Below, piece after piece: positions 1-11,431 of a stretch of DNA of 52,823 bases. Location: positions 575,848 through 628,670 of the forward strand of contig NW_019773992.1 in the NCBI RefSeq assembly GCF_001039355.2. The letters are read 5' to 3'. Each line of letters starts with the position of its first letter. Position 1 is the first letter of the stretch. This DNA is from Lingula anatina (lineage: Eukaryota > Brachiopoda > Lingulata > Lingulida > Lingulidae). Both the position numbers and the translations under genes were made by a program. The notes under the pieces are model-generated. The model ran no database searches, was not told the DNA's origin, and saw nothing but the letters and a program-made list of their open reading frames with translations.

Positions 1-75
1 ATATTCATCAGTTCTGCAAGTTTCAAGTCAAAAGGTAAAATGGTTTTCCACTTATCGTGTTATCGGTAATAGTGC

Positions 76-106
<31 letters not shown>

Positions 107-706
107 CAGCGACGACGGCGACGGCGACGACAGACGCAGATGATGGCTATATGTACAGACACATCTGTGTCTGTACATAAAAAGGACACCACCTCCAGTG
201 TTGTGCTTGACAACCTCTACAAAATGCAATAAACAAGAGTTCTCAATTTTTATTAAATTTTTCTATTAATTTTTTTTTTTTTCCAATTTACAACAAAATC
301 ATGGGGAAAGGTAAAAGGTCAAATCCAAGGTTACAGCAAGATTGTGAATATAAGACTTCCCATCCAGGCATACTTGAAATCTCCACATATAACTTTCAGT
401 CAGACATCTATCGTAAGTTTTCCCATTATTCCATCAGTTTGGGAGATGTCTAGCATTTAATTTTGCAAATTTTGGACAAGGGTGCATTACAACAATGGCC
501 ATACCTTGACCAGTATATCAACAAAGCCAAAAATTTCCGTGGATGGAGTTGAGATTACTTGTGACCTAAGACGAAGAGATGGGGATACAGGCCCTGGTAG
601 TCTAAGAGGAGAAGCGGTATTGGTGACATGGCGGTGGATCTGGCGAAGGAAACGTGCTAGAACTTAAACCATGTGTATTGCCAGCGCCGTGCTGGTGATA
701 CAATAA
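1..706 (+). repeat. Right-hand part of an interspersed repeat element (copy A)
   Basis: The window opens inside a repeat. Bases 1-70 match 6007-6076 almost exactly, which is the last unit of the 161-bp array. After that come a (CGACGG)n-like tract (about 79-131), the palindrome at 150-179, an A-rich stretch with the words ggacaccacctcc and ttgtgcttgacaa, and finally a hairpin at 675-701. The same order recurs in the copy ending near 9165, and parts recur at 7560-7690 and 33010-33158. No protein is encoded. Array plus GC tract plus palindrome plus terminal hairpin is the architecture described for non-autonomous Helitron-like or pearl elements; this assignment is inference. Confidence 0.7.
150..179. 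repeat. 30-bp near-perfect palindrome, copy 1
   Basis: Two 14-bp arms, TATGTACAGACACA and its exact reverse complement, are separated by the two bases TC. They directly follow the (CGACGG)n tract and the word cagacgcagatga. The identical palindrome recurs at 6141-6170 and 6801-6830 in the same context, so it is a fixed part of the repeat family rather than chance. Confidence 0.9.
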
Positions 707-2700
707 TGGCCTGATATAACTGAATAAATTCCTAATAATGTTTAAATTTAAGCAATTTTTTTTGTGGTGGTCTATTTGCATAAATGATCATAATATACAA
801 AACCTAGTATATGTTCTTGTCACTTGTCCAACACTTGGAAGAAGGCCTACTATACAGCAAAAGTATATCCCCTGAAAAGATATAAAAAAGAAGCTAATTC
901 AATGAATGAACAGCAGAAAACAACTACAGTGTAAATTGTACATTTCAGTTTACATTTATTTTAGAAGGTATATCTTAAAAATCAGGTCCAGTTAATTCTG
1001 AAATTTTCTGCAATATAAGGCACAATCGCTTACCAAATGAAGTACTCTCCACATATTGTTAGAAAAATAACCAGAGAACCTGCAAAATAAAAAAAAGTCT
1101 ATAGCGTCACTAGAAAATTTAATTAATTAATTGCCTGTGCACACAACTGCACAGCATGCTATGGTTGGAAAAAAATTTTAACAGTTTTTCAACTGAATTT
1201 CGTCCAGTGTTGGGCCAGAATAACCCAGAAAATTTCCCAGCGGAATCCATCCATTCACAAAGGTGGCCTCGTGTGTACTTCTCAATAAAAGCTATAACAA
1301 GGCAGCAAAGCTATCAAATGTACAGACAAAAACAAAATAAAAATGCAGAAAATGGGTCATTTTGTCAATTTTGATGCAATAATAAATAATGCTTATAGTA
1401 GCACAGTCAGTCAACACTGAATTTTAATCATGCACAACAGATAACATGGTCAATAACAGGAGCAGATCCAGAGATATTTTATAACAGTATTCCAAATTAT
1501 CTTTGTTGATCCATCCTCCATTTTTGATGGTCTTCCAACAGAAAAAAAAAAATACCCGTCAATGTAAACTTTAAAATCTGACCGTCATCTGGACGGCCCA
1601 GAAGACAGTCTCAATCGCCCCTGCAATAAGATTACAGTTTCAGGACCACAAGAGTTCAAATTCACATGATGAAAGTCCCAATATTTGAAAAATGATGACA
1701 GTGCATAAAATAATATTACATTATGTTTAAAGACATAAATACCAATACAACTGCTTATGTGGAAACAGAAAATGTGAGGAGGTTCATGTGGATGAGAGTT
1801 GAAAATGCCAGTGGTTGAAAAAAAATAAAAAGAAAACACAAAAATATTCCAATAAAGCTGCTATTGAAACTTTTAATCTTGCTGCATTAACATGATATGA
1901 ATAACCCCAATGTGTTTGAGGATAATAAAGCACTGTATTCATCTATAGCATTAATGTTGTTTTTTCTTTAGTAAACTTATTTGCAATACAATTACCTACA
2001 TAATTATCACCAATTCCTAATTTTGTGACACAGTTAACCCCATAGGATCCAGTTAATGCTGACCCATAAAGTTCTGCTGTGCCCAATTAATTCTGTGAGC
2101 TAGCCTTGAAAAGCCGGGTCACTTCAGTAAATTGGCCATAATTTATTTGTTTGCCTTTATTACCCATACAAAGTATACATTTTTAAAAAGCCAATATTTC
2201 AAGCTAAATGAAAATAGAATTACATTTAAATTCAATGTGCAGTATCAAGAGTTATGGCCGGTTAAGAACTACATTTTCATTTGGTAATGGGTGAAATAAA
2301 ACAAAGTTGATTTATCTTATGCACATCAATTTTTTATTTCTCCATACATTAGCCTGAAAATTCACAGAGATGATGTCAATTATAGTTACTTTCAATCCAC
2401 ATATGCGGTGACGGGCTCTATGGGGTTAAGAGAGCTTAACCTATGGGACTTTACTGGGAAATCTCAATGCGTGTTTGATGTAATCTCATTTAATGGCCAC
2501 TTGAAAATTAAAGTGACTTAACAGCTCTGAATTTAGCTAGTGATTACCAAAGGGACAATTACATACCACACTGACCACCATCCATATACAGTAGCCCCAT
2601 ATAGCACTCTATAGAGCTGTATTGCCTCCAAAACAGGAAACAATCACACTGATTTTCCAACACAAGCTGCACTTAAGTGAAATAAGTTTGAGTATTATAA
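707..2700. other. AT-rich non-coding DNA
   Basis: No credible exon is seen. Open frames here are short and lack homology that I recognise. A dispersed repeat lies at about 1445-1605 (listed separately). The word caaagctatcaaatgtacag near 1309 is shared, with one mismatch, with about 3166 and, inverted, with about 16899-16918. Confidence 0.5.
1445..1605 (+). repeat. Dispersed repeat also present in a cadherin intron
   Basis: The block starting near aggagcagatccagagatat and running through ttgttgatccatcctcc to gtcaatgtaaac matches 36955-37090, inside the last intron of the cadherin gene. A shorter match lies at 36052-36105. The matches are gapped but co-linear, so this is an old interspersed repeat. 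No coding potential or terminal repeats were recognised. Confidence 0.6.
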
Positions 2701-2717
2701 GTAACATGGTTTCCCTT

Positions 2718-3925
2718 AATGGTCACCCTGGCAGCAGTGTCCAAAATAGGGTTTTCTTCAACTTTTATGCAATATATCATAATGCTTAACAGCATAATGA
2801 CCATCAATTTTTAATAATAAAGTAAAAGTATCATGGATATTCAGAAAATAAGACTAGCAAAGGTATTCAAGCCAAAGGAAGTTCAAAAACTAAGTCACAC
2901 CTTGAAAATGTCGATATGTGAAAACAAACAAAAAACTATATAATTTCCAGGAAAGTTAACCGATAACACAGGTTTTCCAACTGAAGCTATATTTTAGGCC
3001 TATGCTACTTTTCTGAAAGTTTGAGGAGAGTAAGTGACTTGGTTTTCCTTTAACGGTCACTACGGAGGCAGTGTCTAAAATAGGATTGTCTTCAATGTTG
3101 ATGCAATATTACATAATGCTTAACAGCATAATGACCATCAATGAATTAAATCTGAGGACAAGGCAGCAAAGCTGTCAAATGTACAGACAAAGAACAGAAA
3201 ATAAAGATGCAAATAAGTGAAAAATTAAATTTTCACAAAAAACTGTTAAATTGCCAGAAAAATTAACCAAACAGACTGCGTTGCCTATTGAAGCTGTATG
3301 TTAGACCCATGTTTCTTTCCTGTAAGTTTGAGAACAGTAAGTGACATGATTTCCCTTAAATGGTCATCATAGGAGCAGTGCCCAAAATAGGGGTTTCTTC
3401 AAATTTTGATGCAACATTACATAATGTTTAACAGCATAATGACAATCAAATGTTATTAATAAAATATTAGTAACATGGACATTCAGAAAATGTGACAAGC
3501 AAAAGTCTTCAAGATCATGGAACTTTAAAGTCACACCTTGAAAATGCCAATATGTGAAAAATTAAATTTTCACAAAAAACTGTTTAACTGCCAAAAAAAA
3601 AAAAAAAAAATAAATAAATAAATAAATAAATAAAAATACCAAACAGACTGCATTGCCTACTGAAGCTGTATTTTAGTCCCATGTTTCTTTCCTGTAAGTT
3701 TGAGAACAGTAAGTGACATGATTTTCCTTAAATGGTCATCATGGAAGCAGTGCCCAAAATAGGGGTTTCTTCAAATTTTGATGCAATATTACATAATGTT
3801 TAACAGCTTAATGACCATCAATTTTTAATTATAAAATATTTGTTTCACAGATATTCAGAAAATGTGACTAGCAAAGGTCTTCAGGCCCATGGAACTTCAA
3901 AGTCACGCCTTGAAAATGCCAAAAT
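2718..3925 (+). repeat. Imperfect tandem array, four units of about 310-370 bp
   Basis: Units begin with a(a)tggtcac/atcat followed by ggcagtg-c-caaaatagg at about 2718, 3051, 3360 and 3730. Each continues with a taacagcataatgaccatca segment and ends with cagtaagtgacatgatttcc. Unit 2 has a replaced middle, unit 3 contains a poly-A/(AAAT)n expansion at 3593-3641, and unit 4 is truncated. Divergence between units makes this an old array. It is non-coding. Confidence 0.75.
3593..3641. repeat. Poly-A/(AAAT)n microsatellite
   Basis: A run of A followed by repeated aaat units, lying inside the third unit of the surrounding tandem array. Confidence 0.9.
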
Positions 3926-4560
3926 GTAAACAAGACAGCACTGTTCTGAAATGGGTTTATTTCCATTTTTAACACTTTTTTAACATAAAACAAAATAAAC
4001 ATTTTACTGCCATTTTATATGACCAACTAAGAAAATTGATGAGATGGGAAAAGTATCAATAGAACAGTGTTAAATGTCCAATTTCCTCCATTCTGAGATT
4101 CTGAACATAGTGGATGATTGAATCTGACAAACTGCAATGATATGAGTTTATTTCCATTTTTGACACTTTATTACACAATACATGATAACAAGTTTACCAT
4201 GTTTTTTACATAATCAACTAACAATGTTGTAAAGATGCAGGAAATATCAAACAAACACTTTTAGGCATCTTATTAGTTAAATAATGAGACTGTTAACATG
4301 CCTAATAATTGAATCTGAGGAAATGTGAAAAAAAGTATAACTTCTAAAATAATGGCCCGATTATGCTGATTTTCGAACTCAACCTGCGTTTTAGTAAGAT
4401 TGACCACTCCTGTGAGTATAATTACAATTGGCCAATCCGTTTTTCTTATATTGTGTTATCAGTGTTGCATTTATATTGAAAATAGTGAAAAAACAGCATA
4501 AATTCCCTAAAAATGGCCCAATCATGCTGATTTTCGAACTTGACCTGCGTATTATGAATA

Positions 4561-6073
4561 TTCATCAGTTCTGTAAGTTTCAAGTCAAAAGGTAAAATGG
4601 TTTTCCACTTATCGTGTTATCGGTGCTGCATATATGCTGAAAAAAGTGAAAAAACAGCATAAATTCCCTAAAAGTGACCCGATCATGCTGATTTTCGAAC
4701 TTGACCTGCGTATTATGAATATTCATCAGTTCTGTAAGTTTCAAGTCAAAAGGTAAAATGGTTTTCCACTTATCGTGTTATCGGTGCTGCATATATGCTG
4801 AAAAAAGTGAAAAAACAGCATAAATTCCCTAAAAGTGACCCGATCATGCTGATTTTCGAACTTGACCTGCGTATTATGAATATTCATCAGTTCTGTAAGT
4901 TTCAAGTCAAAAGGTAAAATGGTTTTCCACTTATCGTGTTATCGGTGCTGCATATATGCTGAAAAAAGTGAAAAAACAGCATAAATTCCCTAAAAGTGAC
5001 CCGATCATGCTGATTTTCGAACTTGACCTGCGTATTATGAATATTCATCAGTTCTGTAAGTTTCAAGTCAAAAGGTAAAATGGTTTTCCACTTATCGTGT
5101 TATCGGTGCTGCATATATGCTGAAAAAAGTGAAAAAACAGCATAAATTCCCTAAAAGTGACCCGATCATGCTGATTTTCGAACTTGACCTGCGTATTATG
5201 AATATTCATCAGTTCTGTAAGTTTCAAGTCAAAAGGTAAAATGGTTTTCCACTTATCGTGTTATCGGTGCTGCATATATGCTGAAAAAAGTGAAAAAACA
5301 GCATAAATTCCCTAAAAGTGACCCGATCATGCTGATTTTCGAACTTGACCTGCGTATTATGAATATTCATCAGTTCTGTAAGTTTCAAGTCAAAAGGTAA
5401 AATGGTTTTCCACTTATCGTGTTATCGGTGCTGCATATATGCTGAAAAAAGTGAAAAAACAGCATAAATTCCCTAAAAGTGACCCGATCATGCTGATTTT
5501 CGAACTTGACCTGCGTATTATGAATATTCATCAGTTCTGTAAGTTTCAAGTCAAAAGGTAAAATGGTTTTCCACTTATCGTGTTATCGGTGCTGCATATA
5601 TGCTGAAAAAAGTGAAAAAACAGCATAAATTCCCTAAAAGTGACCCGATCATGCTGATTTTCGAACTTGACCTGCGTATTATGAATATTCATCAGTTCTG
5701 TAAGTTTCAAGTCAAAAGGTAAAATGGTTTTCCACTTATCGTGTTATCGGTGCTGCATATATGCTGAAAAAAGTGAAAAAACAGCATAAATTCCCTAAAA
5801 GTGACCCGATCATGCTGATTTTCGAACTTGACCTGCGTATTATGAATATTCATCAGTTCTGTAAGTTTCAAGTCAAAAGGTAAAATGGTTTTCCACTTAT
5901 CGTGTTATCGGTGCTGCATATATGCTGAAAAAAGTGAAAAAAGAGCATAAATTCCCTAAAAATGACCCGATCATGCTGATTTTCGAACTTGACCTGCGTA
6001 TTATGAATATTCATCAGTTCTGCAAGTTTCAAGTCAAAAGGTAAAATGGTTTTCCACTTATCGTGTTATCGGT
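4561..6073 (+). repeat. Tandem satellite array, nine 161-bp units plus a partial
   Basis: The word ttcatcagttctg starts at 4561, 4722, 4883, 5044, 5205, 5366, 5527, 5688, 5849 and 6010, an exact 161-base spacing. Units are almost identical; visible changes are confined mainly to the last full unit (aagagcat for aacagcat, aaaatgac for aaagtgac) and the partial one. Near-identity implies recent amplification or gene conversion. The unit is close to nucleosomal length and has no open frame across it. Confidence 0.97.
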
Positions 6074-6140
6074 AAAAGTGCACGGCGACGGCGACGACGG
6101 CGACGACAGCGACGGCGACAACAGACGCAGATGATGGCTA

Positions 6141-6170
6141 TATGTACAGACACATCTGTGTCTGTACATA
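6141..6170. repeat. 30-bp palindrome, copy 2
   Basis: Identical to the palindrome at 150-179 (14-bp arms, 2-base centre), again immediately after a CGACGG-type tract and the word agacgcagatga. Confidence 0.9.
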
Positions 6171-6800
6171 AAAAAACACTTATATACAAAAAAAGGCATA
6201 ACTTCACCAAAACTGAACCGATCAAGCTAATTTTCGAACTCAATCTGTATTTTAGTCAGACGGATCACCCCTGTGAATTTCAAGACAATTGGCCGATTTT
6301 CCTTAAATCAGTTCTGTGAATTTTAACCCAAAGAGGTAAAACGGTTTTTCACTTATCGCGTTATCGGTGTTGCTTAAATCAGTTCTGTGAATTTTAAGCC
6401 AAAGTTGTAAAACAATTTTTCACTTATCGTGTTATCGGTGTTGCATATATGCTGAAAAAGTGAAAAAAAAGCATAGCTTCCATGAAAATGGCCCGATCAC
6501 GCTGATTTTCAAACTTGACCTGCACATTATGAATATACATCAGTTCTGTAAGTTTTAATCCAAAAGGTAAAATATTTTTTCACTTATCGTGATATCGGTG
6601 TTGCATATATGCTGCATAAAAATTTAAAAAAAACAGCATAACTTCTATAAAAATGGCCCGACCATGCTGATTTTTGAAATTGAACTGTGTATTCTGAATA
6701 TTCATCAGTTCTATAAGTTTCAAGCCAAAAGGTAAAACCTTTTTTACTTATTGTGTTATCGGAGAAAGTGCACGGCGATGACAGACGCAGGTGACGGCTA

Positions 6801-6830
6801 TATGTACAGACACATCTGTGTCTGTACATA
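6801..6830. repeat. 30-bp palindrome, copy 3
   Basis: The third identical copy. The GC tract before it is reduced to a few bases (cacggcgatgacagacgcag), so the palindrome is better preserved than its flank. Confidence 0.88.
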
Positions 6831-7559
6831 AAAATCATAAAAGGTTCATTTCTAAAAGAATAAAGAAAGTTGATGCTATATTTTCAGCTATTTTGGTCCT
6901 TTTTTTAGATTGACCTTGACATTTTGGCATGACTTTGATGTCTGATGACTCCCAAACTTTTTTCAAATGAACGGCCATGCCTTTGAAAATTAGAAGTGAT
7001 ACCTCTGACCAGTTTTTAAGTTACCCAGTTTCCATAATATGCCCACTGAACACCCTCCCTTATGCATTGGTGGCCATTTTGGATTTTTGGCACTTGCCAT
7101 TGGATTCCGGTGAGAAATTATCTGGTTTATATTGACCCAAAACTGCACAGGCTTCAGTTGAGAAACCTTTGTTAAGATTTTTTCCAACTTCATAGGGGAA
7201 TTTCCGCTAGTTTACTGCCTTATTGGTATGTCAACTTTATTTGAGTCATATTAGAAACTAGTACTAGTAAAAGTGGTTTATATGTGTAACAAGGTATCCA
7301 CACTCCACCTATTAAGAAACTGTACAAAATAAGATAATAATTTGCTGGTATTAAATCTATTAATTAACAGTTGGCTACTTGTCAGTTTAATATTTTATAC
7401 TGGTAGGTTTGCCAGAATTTAATAAATTATTTACTCATCTTCATCTTGAACCATTTTAACTACAATGATATTGTTGTTGAAATTAATAGAGGTCACACAA
7501 ACGGTAGCAGGTTTCCTTGCTTGCAATGCCAAGTTATTTTTTCATCTGTATACAGTGAC

Positions 7560-9165
7560 AATATTACAACAAAAACAAACAAGAGTTCTCAAAATATGCA
7601 AAAAAAAAAAAAAAAAAAAAAATGCAAAAAAAAACATAACTAAAAATGGTCCAATCATGCAGATTTTTGAATTGACCTGTATTTTCCTAGCATTGATCAC
7701 TCCTGTGATTTTTTAGACAATAGACCTATTGGTTTTCCTTGAAATGTGTTATCATTCTTGCATCCGTAGTATTTCGACAAAAGAGAAAACCCAGGGGCAA
7801 CACTGGGCATATCTCTGCTAGTTTTGATGATATGAGGAGCAAGAAAATATGCAAAGTTCAGTTCTTGGTGAAAAAGTAGGTCAAAGGTCAATTTCAAGGT
7901 CACAGTATATGACTTCCTATTCAAGGTCAATAGTAACCATGGGCATTCCTTTGCCAATTTTGGAGATATAAAGGCCAGAAAACATGCAAAGCGCAGTTCA
8001 TCATAAAAAGTAGGTCAAAGGTCAATTTCAAGGTCATAGCTAGATTGCCAGTATATGGCTTCCTATTCAAGTTCATCAGTAACTTTGGGCGTATCTTTGC
8101 CAGTTTTGGAGATATAAAGGATAAAAAATTTGCGATGTTCAGTTCATGGTAAAAAGTAGGTCAAAGGTCAATTTCAGGGTCACAGTTAGATTGCCAGTAT
8201 ATGACTTCCTATTCAAGTTCAATAGTAACTATGGTTGTATTGTTGCCAGTTTTGGAGATATATAGATCACAAAACTTGCAAAGTGCAGTTCATAATGAAA
8301 AGTAGGTCAAAGGTCAGTTTCAAGGTCACAGTTATATTGCTAGTATATGACTTCCTATTCAAGTTCTATAGCAACTATGGGCGTATCTCTGCTAATTTTG
8401 GAGTTATTCACATTTAATTTTCACCACTGGATATTGCATAATACTTTTTTATATAGCACAGCGCCTTAAGCGTATTGAAAACAAAAAAGTGGACACCACC
8501 TCCATTATTGCGCTTGACAAGTCCTACAAGTTGCAAAATTCAAAAGGTCTGTGACATTTATGGTTCCAGAATTGGAGCGAGTTTTCAGTTTCGGTATCTA
8601 ATGGCTGTTTATCCCATGAAAATGCACTGATTGACCCCAAACTCTCAAAGATGAAAGGAGTCCCTGGTTGTAACCCCTCACCATAATATCAGAGCTTAGG
8701 TCTGTGTAGTTTCTGAAAATTGGTGCAAACAAATATTTTTTGCAGAAGATTCCCATTTTTTGAAAATTTTGGCTCGTTTGACCTTAAAATAAAGGTCGAA
8801 AGTCACATCTTAGGGCAAAATTGGAATCGTCACATATGACTTTCGGCCAGACTTCTGTAGTAATTTTTCCCATTATTCCTTCGGTTTGGGAGATATTTAG
8901 CATTAAATTTTCTAAAATTTTGACAAGGGAGCGTTTCAACGAGCGTCACGCCCAGGCCAAAGCATCGACTGAGACAAAAATATCAGGGTGTTCAAGTTGA
9001 GATTATATGTGACCTAAATCCAAGAGAGAAGCGGTAAGGGTGACTTGTATCCCACGACACCCTGCGGAGCCAACAAAGCCGGCGGAGCTCACAGAGCCGG
9101 CAGAGGTGTACGAGATGGGTAGGGACTAAAACCATGAGTACCGCCAGCGTACACGCTGGTGGTAC
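7560..9165 (+). repeat. Interspersed element copy B with its own tandem core
   Basis: It begins around caaacaagagttctcaaaat (7577), a word shared with 229 and 33070. It contains the array at 7876-8410, then the ggacaccacctcc/gcgcttgacaagtc words near 8492 and a 600-bp tail co-linear with 290-706 (cccattattcc, tttgggagat, gttgagatta, gtgacctaa). It ends at the hairpin at 9138-9165. No protein is encoded. Copy B lacks the 161-bp array and the palindrome but carries a different array, so the core is exchangeable within the family. Confidence 0.65.
7876..8410 (+). repeat. Four ~146-bp tandem units carrying nuclear-receptor-like motifs
   Basis: The word gtaggtcaaaggtca starts at 7876, 8010, 8156 and 8302 (spacings 134, 146, 146). 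Each unit continues with ttca(a/g)ggtca, tgacttcctattcaagttc and ttttggag(a)tat. Units differ by scattered substitutions, so the array is older than the 161-bp one. Each unit includes AGGTCAAAGGTCA, a perfect direct repeat of AGGTCA with one base between. Confidence 0.9.
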
Positions 9166-9169
9166 TAAT
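9138..9169 (+). repeat. Terminal hairpin of repeat copy B
   Basis: GTACCGCCAGCGT (9138-9150) pairs with ACGCTGGTGGTAC (9153-9165) with one G-T-type mismatch, and is followed by taat so that the sequence reads CTAAT. An equivalent hairpin ends copy A at 675-701 (GTATTGCCAGC/GCTGGTGATAC). Helitron 3' ends are characteristically a short hairpin followed by CTRR next to a T. The fit is suggestive, not proof. Confidence 0.6.
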
Positions 9170-9179
9170 TATTATAATT

Positions 9180-11431
9180 TAACTGACATGAATTAACTCC
9201 TGGATCTTCAAACAATCATAGAGCGCTTTCAGGTGGTTTAATTGGAAGGAAGTGATCTTATCTGTTGGTGTCATTATAGCAAATAGATAAAATAGATATG
9301 ACCACAGAGCAGTTATGGGAGTGATTAGGATCAATGTCAGGAAGGACAGACAGAAATGCCTGTCAAATCCATCAAAGAGACCTAGTATCGAGCAACTGGT
9401 CATAAAGAAAGACGAGTTCCAAATCCTCCTAACGAACAGATTCAGTGCACTAGAGCTAGAAGGTGAAGATGGAGTAGATGAAATGAACGATAAAATAACG
9501 ACCACCATCCTAGAATGTGCATCAGAAGTCGCACCGGCCAGTAAAATGAAGGACTCAAAGCTCTCAACAGAAATGAGGATTCTCATAAAGAAAAGACGGA
9601 TAATGAAGAAAACTGAGGTAAACAACAACAGGGACATCAGAAACAACATTGAATGTGCAGAACTGGATAAGACCATCAAGAAGATGGCAAGGGAAGACAT
9701 CAGGAAGCAGAACATGAAGAAGATAGCAGAGACCATCGAAAATGGAAAGAGCATGAAAAGAGCAAAGAGATCCTTTCAACTAGGGCAGGATAGAATGCTG
9801 ACTCTTCTAGACAAAGATGAAAATGAGCTCACCACACAAGACCAGATATTAGAACGAGTAGAAGAATTCTATGGAGAGTTGTATGACAGCAACAAGGGAA
9901 TAGAAATCTCAACAAAGGCATGCGATCTACCAGACATAACAGCTTGGGAAGTAGAGTCAGCAGTCCAGAAAATGAAGAACGGAAAGGCAGCAGGAAATGA
10001 CAACATCAAAGCAGAAATGGTAAAAGCAGGAGGAGATATCCTATCTCAGGAATTAGCCAAGCTCTTCACAAAGTGCTTACATCTGAAGGAAATTCCTGTA
10101 GCATGGAAGAACGCCAACATGATCATAATGTTCAAAAAGGGCAATAGGAAAGACATCAAGAATTACAGACCCATCTGCCTACTTTCTAATTTGTACAAGA
10201 TTTACACCAAAATATTGACCGAAAGGCTAACAAGACAACTAGATGAAGCGCAGCCAAAGGAACAAGCAGGTTTCAGAGGCCAGTACACCACTACTGATCA
10301 TATGCACACTGTCAACCAGCTCAAAGAGAAATGTCTCGAGTATAACATTCCACTATGTGTAGCATTCGTTGATTATGAAAAAGCCTTCGACTCAGTAGAA
10401 ACCCAGTATATACTGGCATCCCTGCAAGATCTAGGGATCGAAGATGGATACGTAGACGTCCTCAGAGACGTATACACTGATAGCTCTGTAACAGTCAAAC
10501 TACACAAGACCACCAATAAGATCAAGATCAAGAAAGGTGTACGCCAAGGAGATACAATCTCTCCTAAACTGTTCACAGCAGCATTGGAACGTATATTCAG
10601 GGATCTTGACTGGCAGGACAAGGGCATAAACATAGACGGTACCAGGCTCAATCACCTTAGGTTTCAGACGACATCATAATAGTAGCAGATGATGCAAAAG
10701 ACCTCGAAGAAATGCTACAGGCGTTAGCAGATGAAAGCGCAAAAAGTGGGCTAAAGATGAACACCAGCAAGACAAAGGTGATGTTTGGACCACTAACCAC
10801 CCCTTGCACAGTGAAAGTCAACACCAAAGAGATAGAAGCAGTGGAAGAGTATATATACCTTGGGCAACGGTTCAGCCTTAGTGATCCAACACTGGAGAAA
10901 GAAATTCAACGAAGGATAAAAGCAGGATGGGCAGTATATGGGAAGCACAATGACATCTTCAAGAGCAACCTTCCTATCTGCCTGAAAAAGAAAGTGTTCA
11001 ATGCTTGTGTGCTGCCGGCACCATGGAACACAAGCTACAAGTAGCTCAGAGAAAGATGGAAAGAATTGTGTTGAACATCAATCCAAGAGAGCGGAAAACG
11101 AATGTATGATACGTGAACAGACCAAAGTTAAGGACGTACTGCTCACAGTTAAAGAAATGAAATGGAGGTGGGCAGGACATGTCAAAAGAATGAAGGACAA
11201 TAGGTGGACAATCAGGCTTACAGAATGGACCCCAAGGTATGAACAAAGAAAAAGAGGAAGGCGGGTCAAGCGATGGAGGGATGAATTAGATGACTACTGG
11301 AAGTCTTGGAAGAAGAAATCTTGGCCAAACTGGAAATCTGAGGCTCAGGATAGGAAACAATGGAAAAAGCATGCTGAGGCCTTTGTCCAACAGTGGAACA
11401 CTATAGGCTCTAAATGATGATGATGATGAGA
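9180..11431 (+). mobile_element. RTE-type LINE, 5'-truncated and frameshifted (pseudogene)
   Basis: The frame through 9291 reads YDHRAVMGVIRIN, the SDH-type end of an APE endonuclease domain, so most of the endonuclease is missing. The long frame 9315-10679 holds reverse transcriptase motifs: KNGKAAGNDNIKAEM, NYRPICLLSNLYKI, EQAGFRG, VDYEKAFDSV and GVRQGDTISPKLFT. A one-base deletion at about 10665, just before the two catalytic Asp codons (10667-10672), shifts the frame. The thumb continues in the second frame to 11044 (GLKMNTSKTKVMF). A loss near 11027 and further shifts lead to the C-terminal frame ending at 11417 (KMKWRWAGHVKRM-type region, here EMKWRWAGHVKRM). It ends with (TGA)n at 11414-11429, as RTE elements commonly do. 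No activity is possible from this copy. Confidence 0.88.

Larger units (their letters stand above)
4342..6840 (+). repeat. Composite interspersed element with 161-bp satellite core
   Basis: A diverged unit (4342-4560) leads into the homogeneous 161-bp array, then into the (CGACGG)n tract (6083-6124) and palindrome (6141-6170). Behind it come older, diverged units of the same kind (about 6185-6780), ending in a second short GC tract and the palindrome at 6801-6830. At least two insertion or amplification rounds are therefore stacked here. I see no transposase or helicase reading frame, so the element is non-autonomous. Confidence 0.7.

Noticed and set aside
1-229. Frames through the (CGACGG)n tract
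   Set aside because: Ser/Pro- or Arg-rich translations of a simple repeat in a non-coding element.
4561-6073. CRISPR-like regular array
   Set aside because: The whole 161-bp unit repeats without variable spacers, and the genome is eukaryotic with spliced genes.
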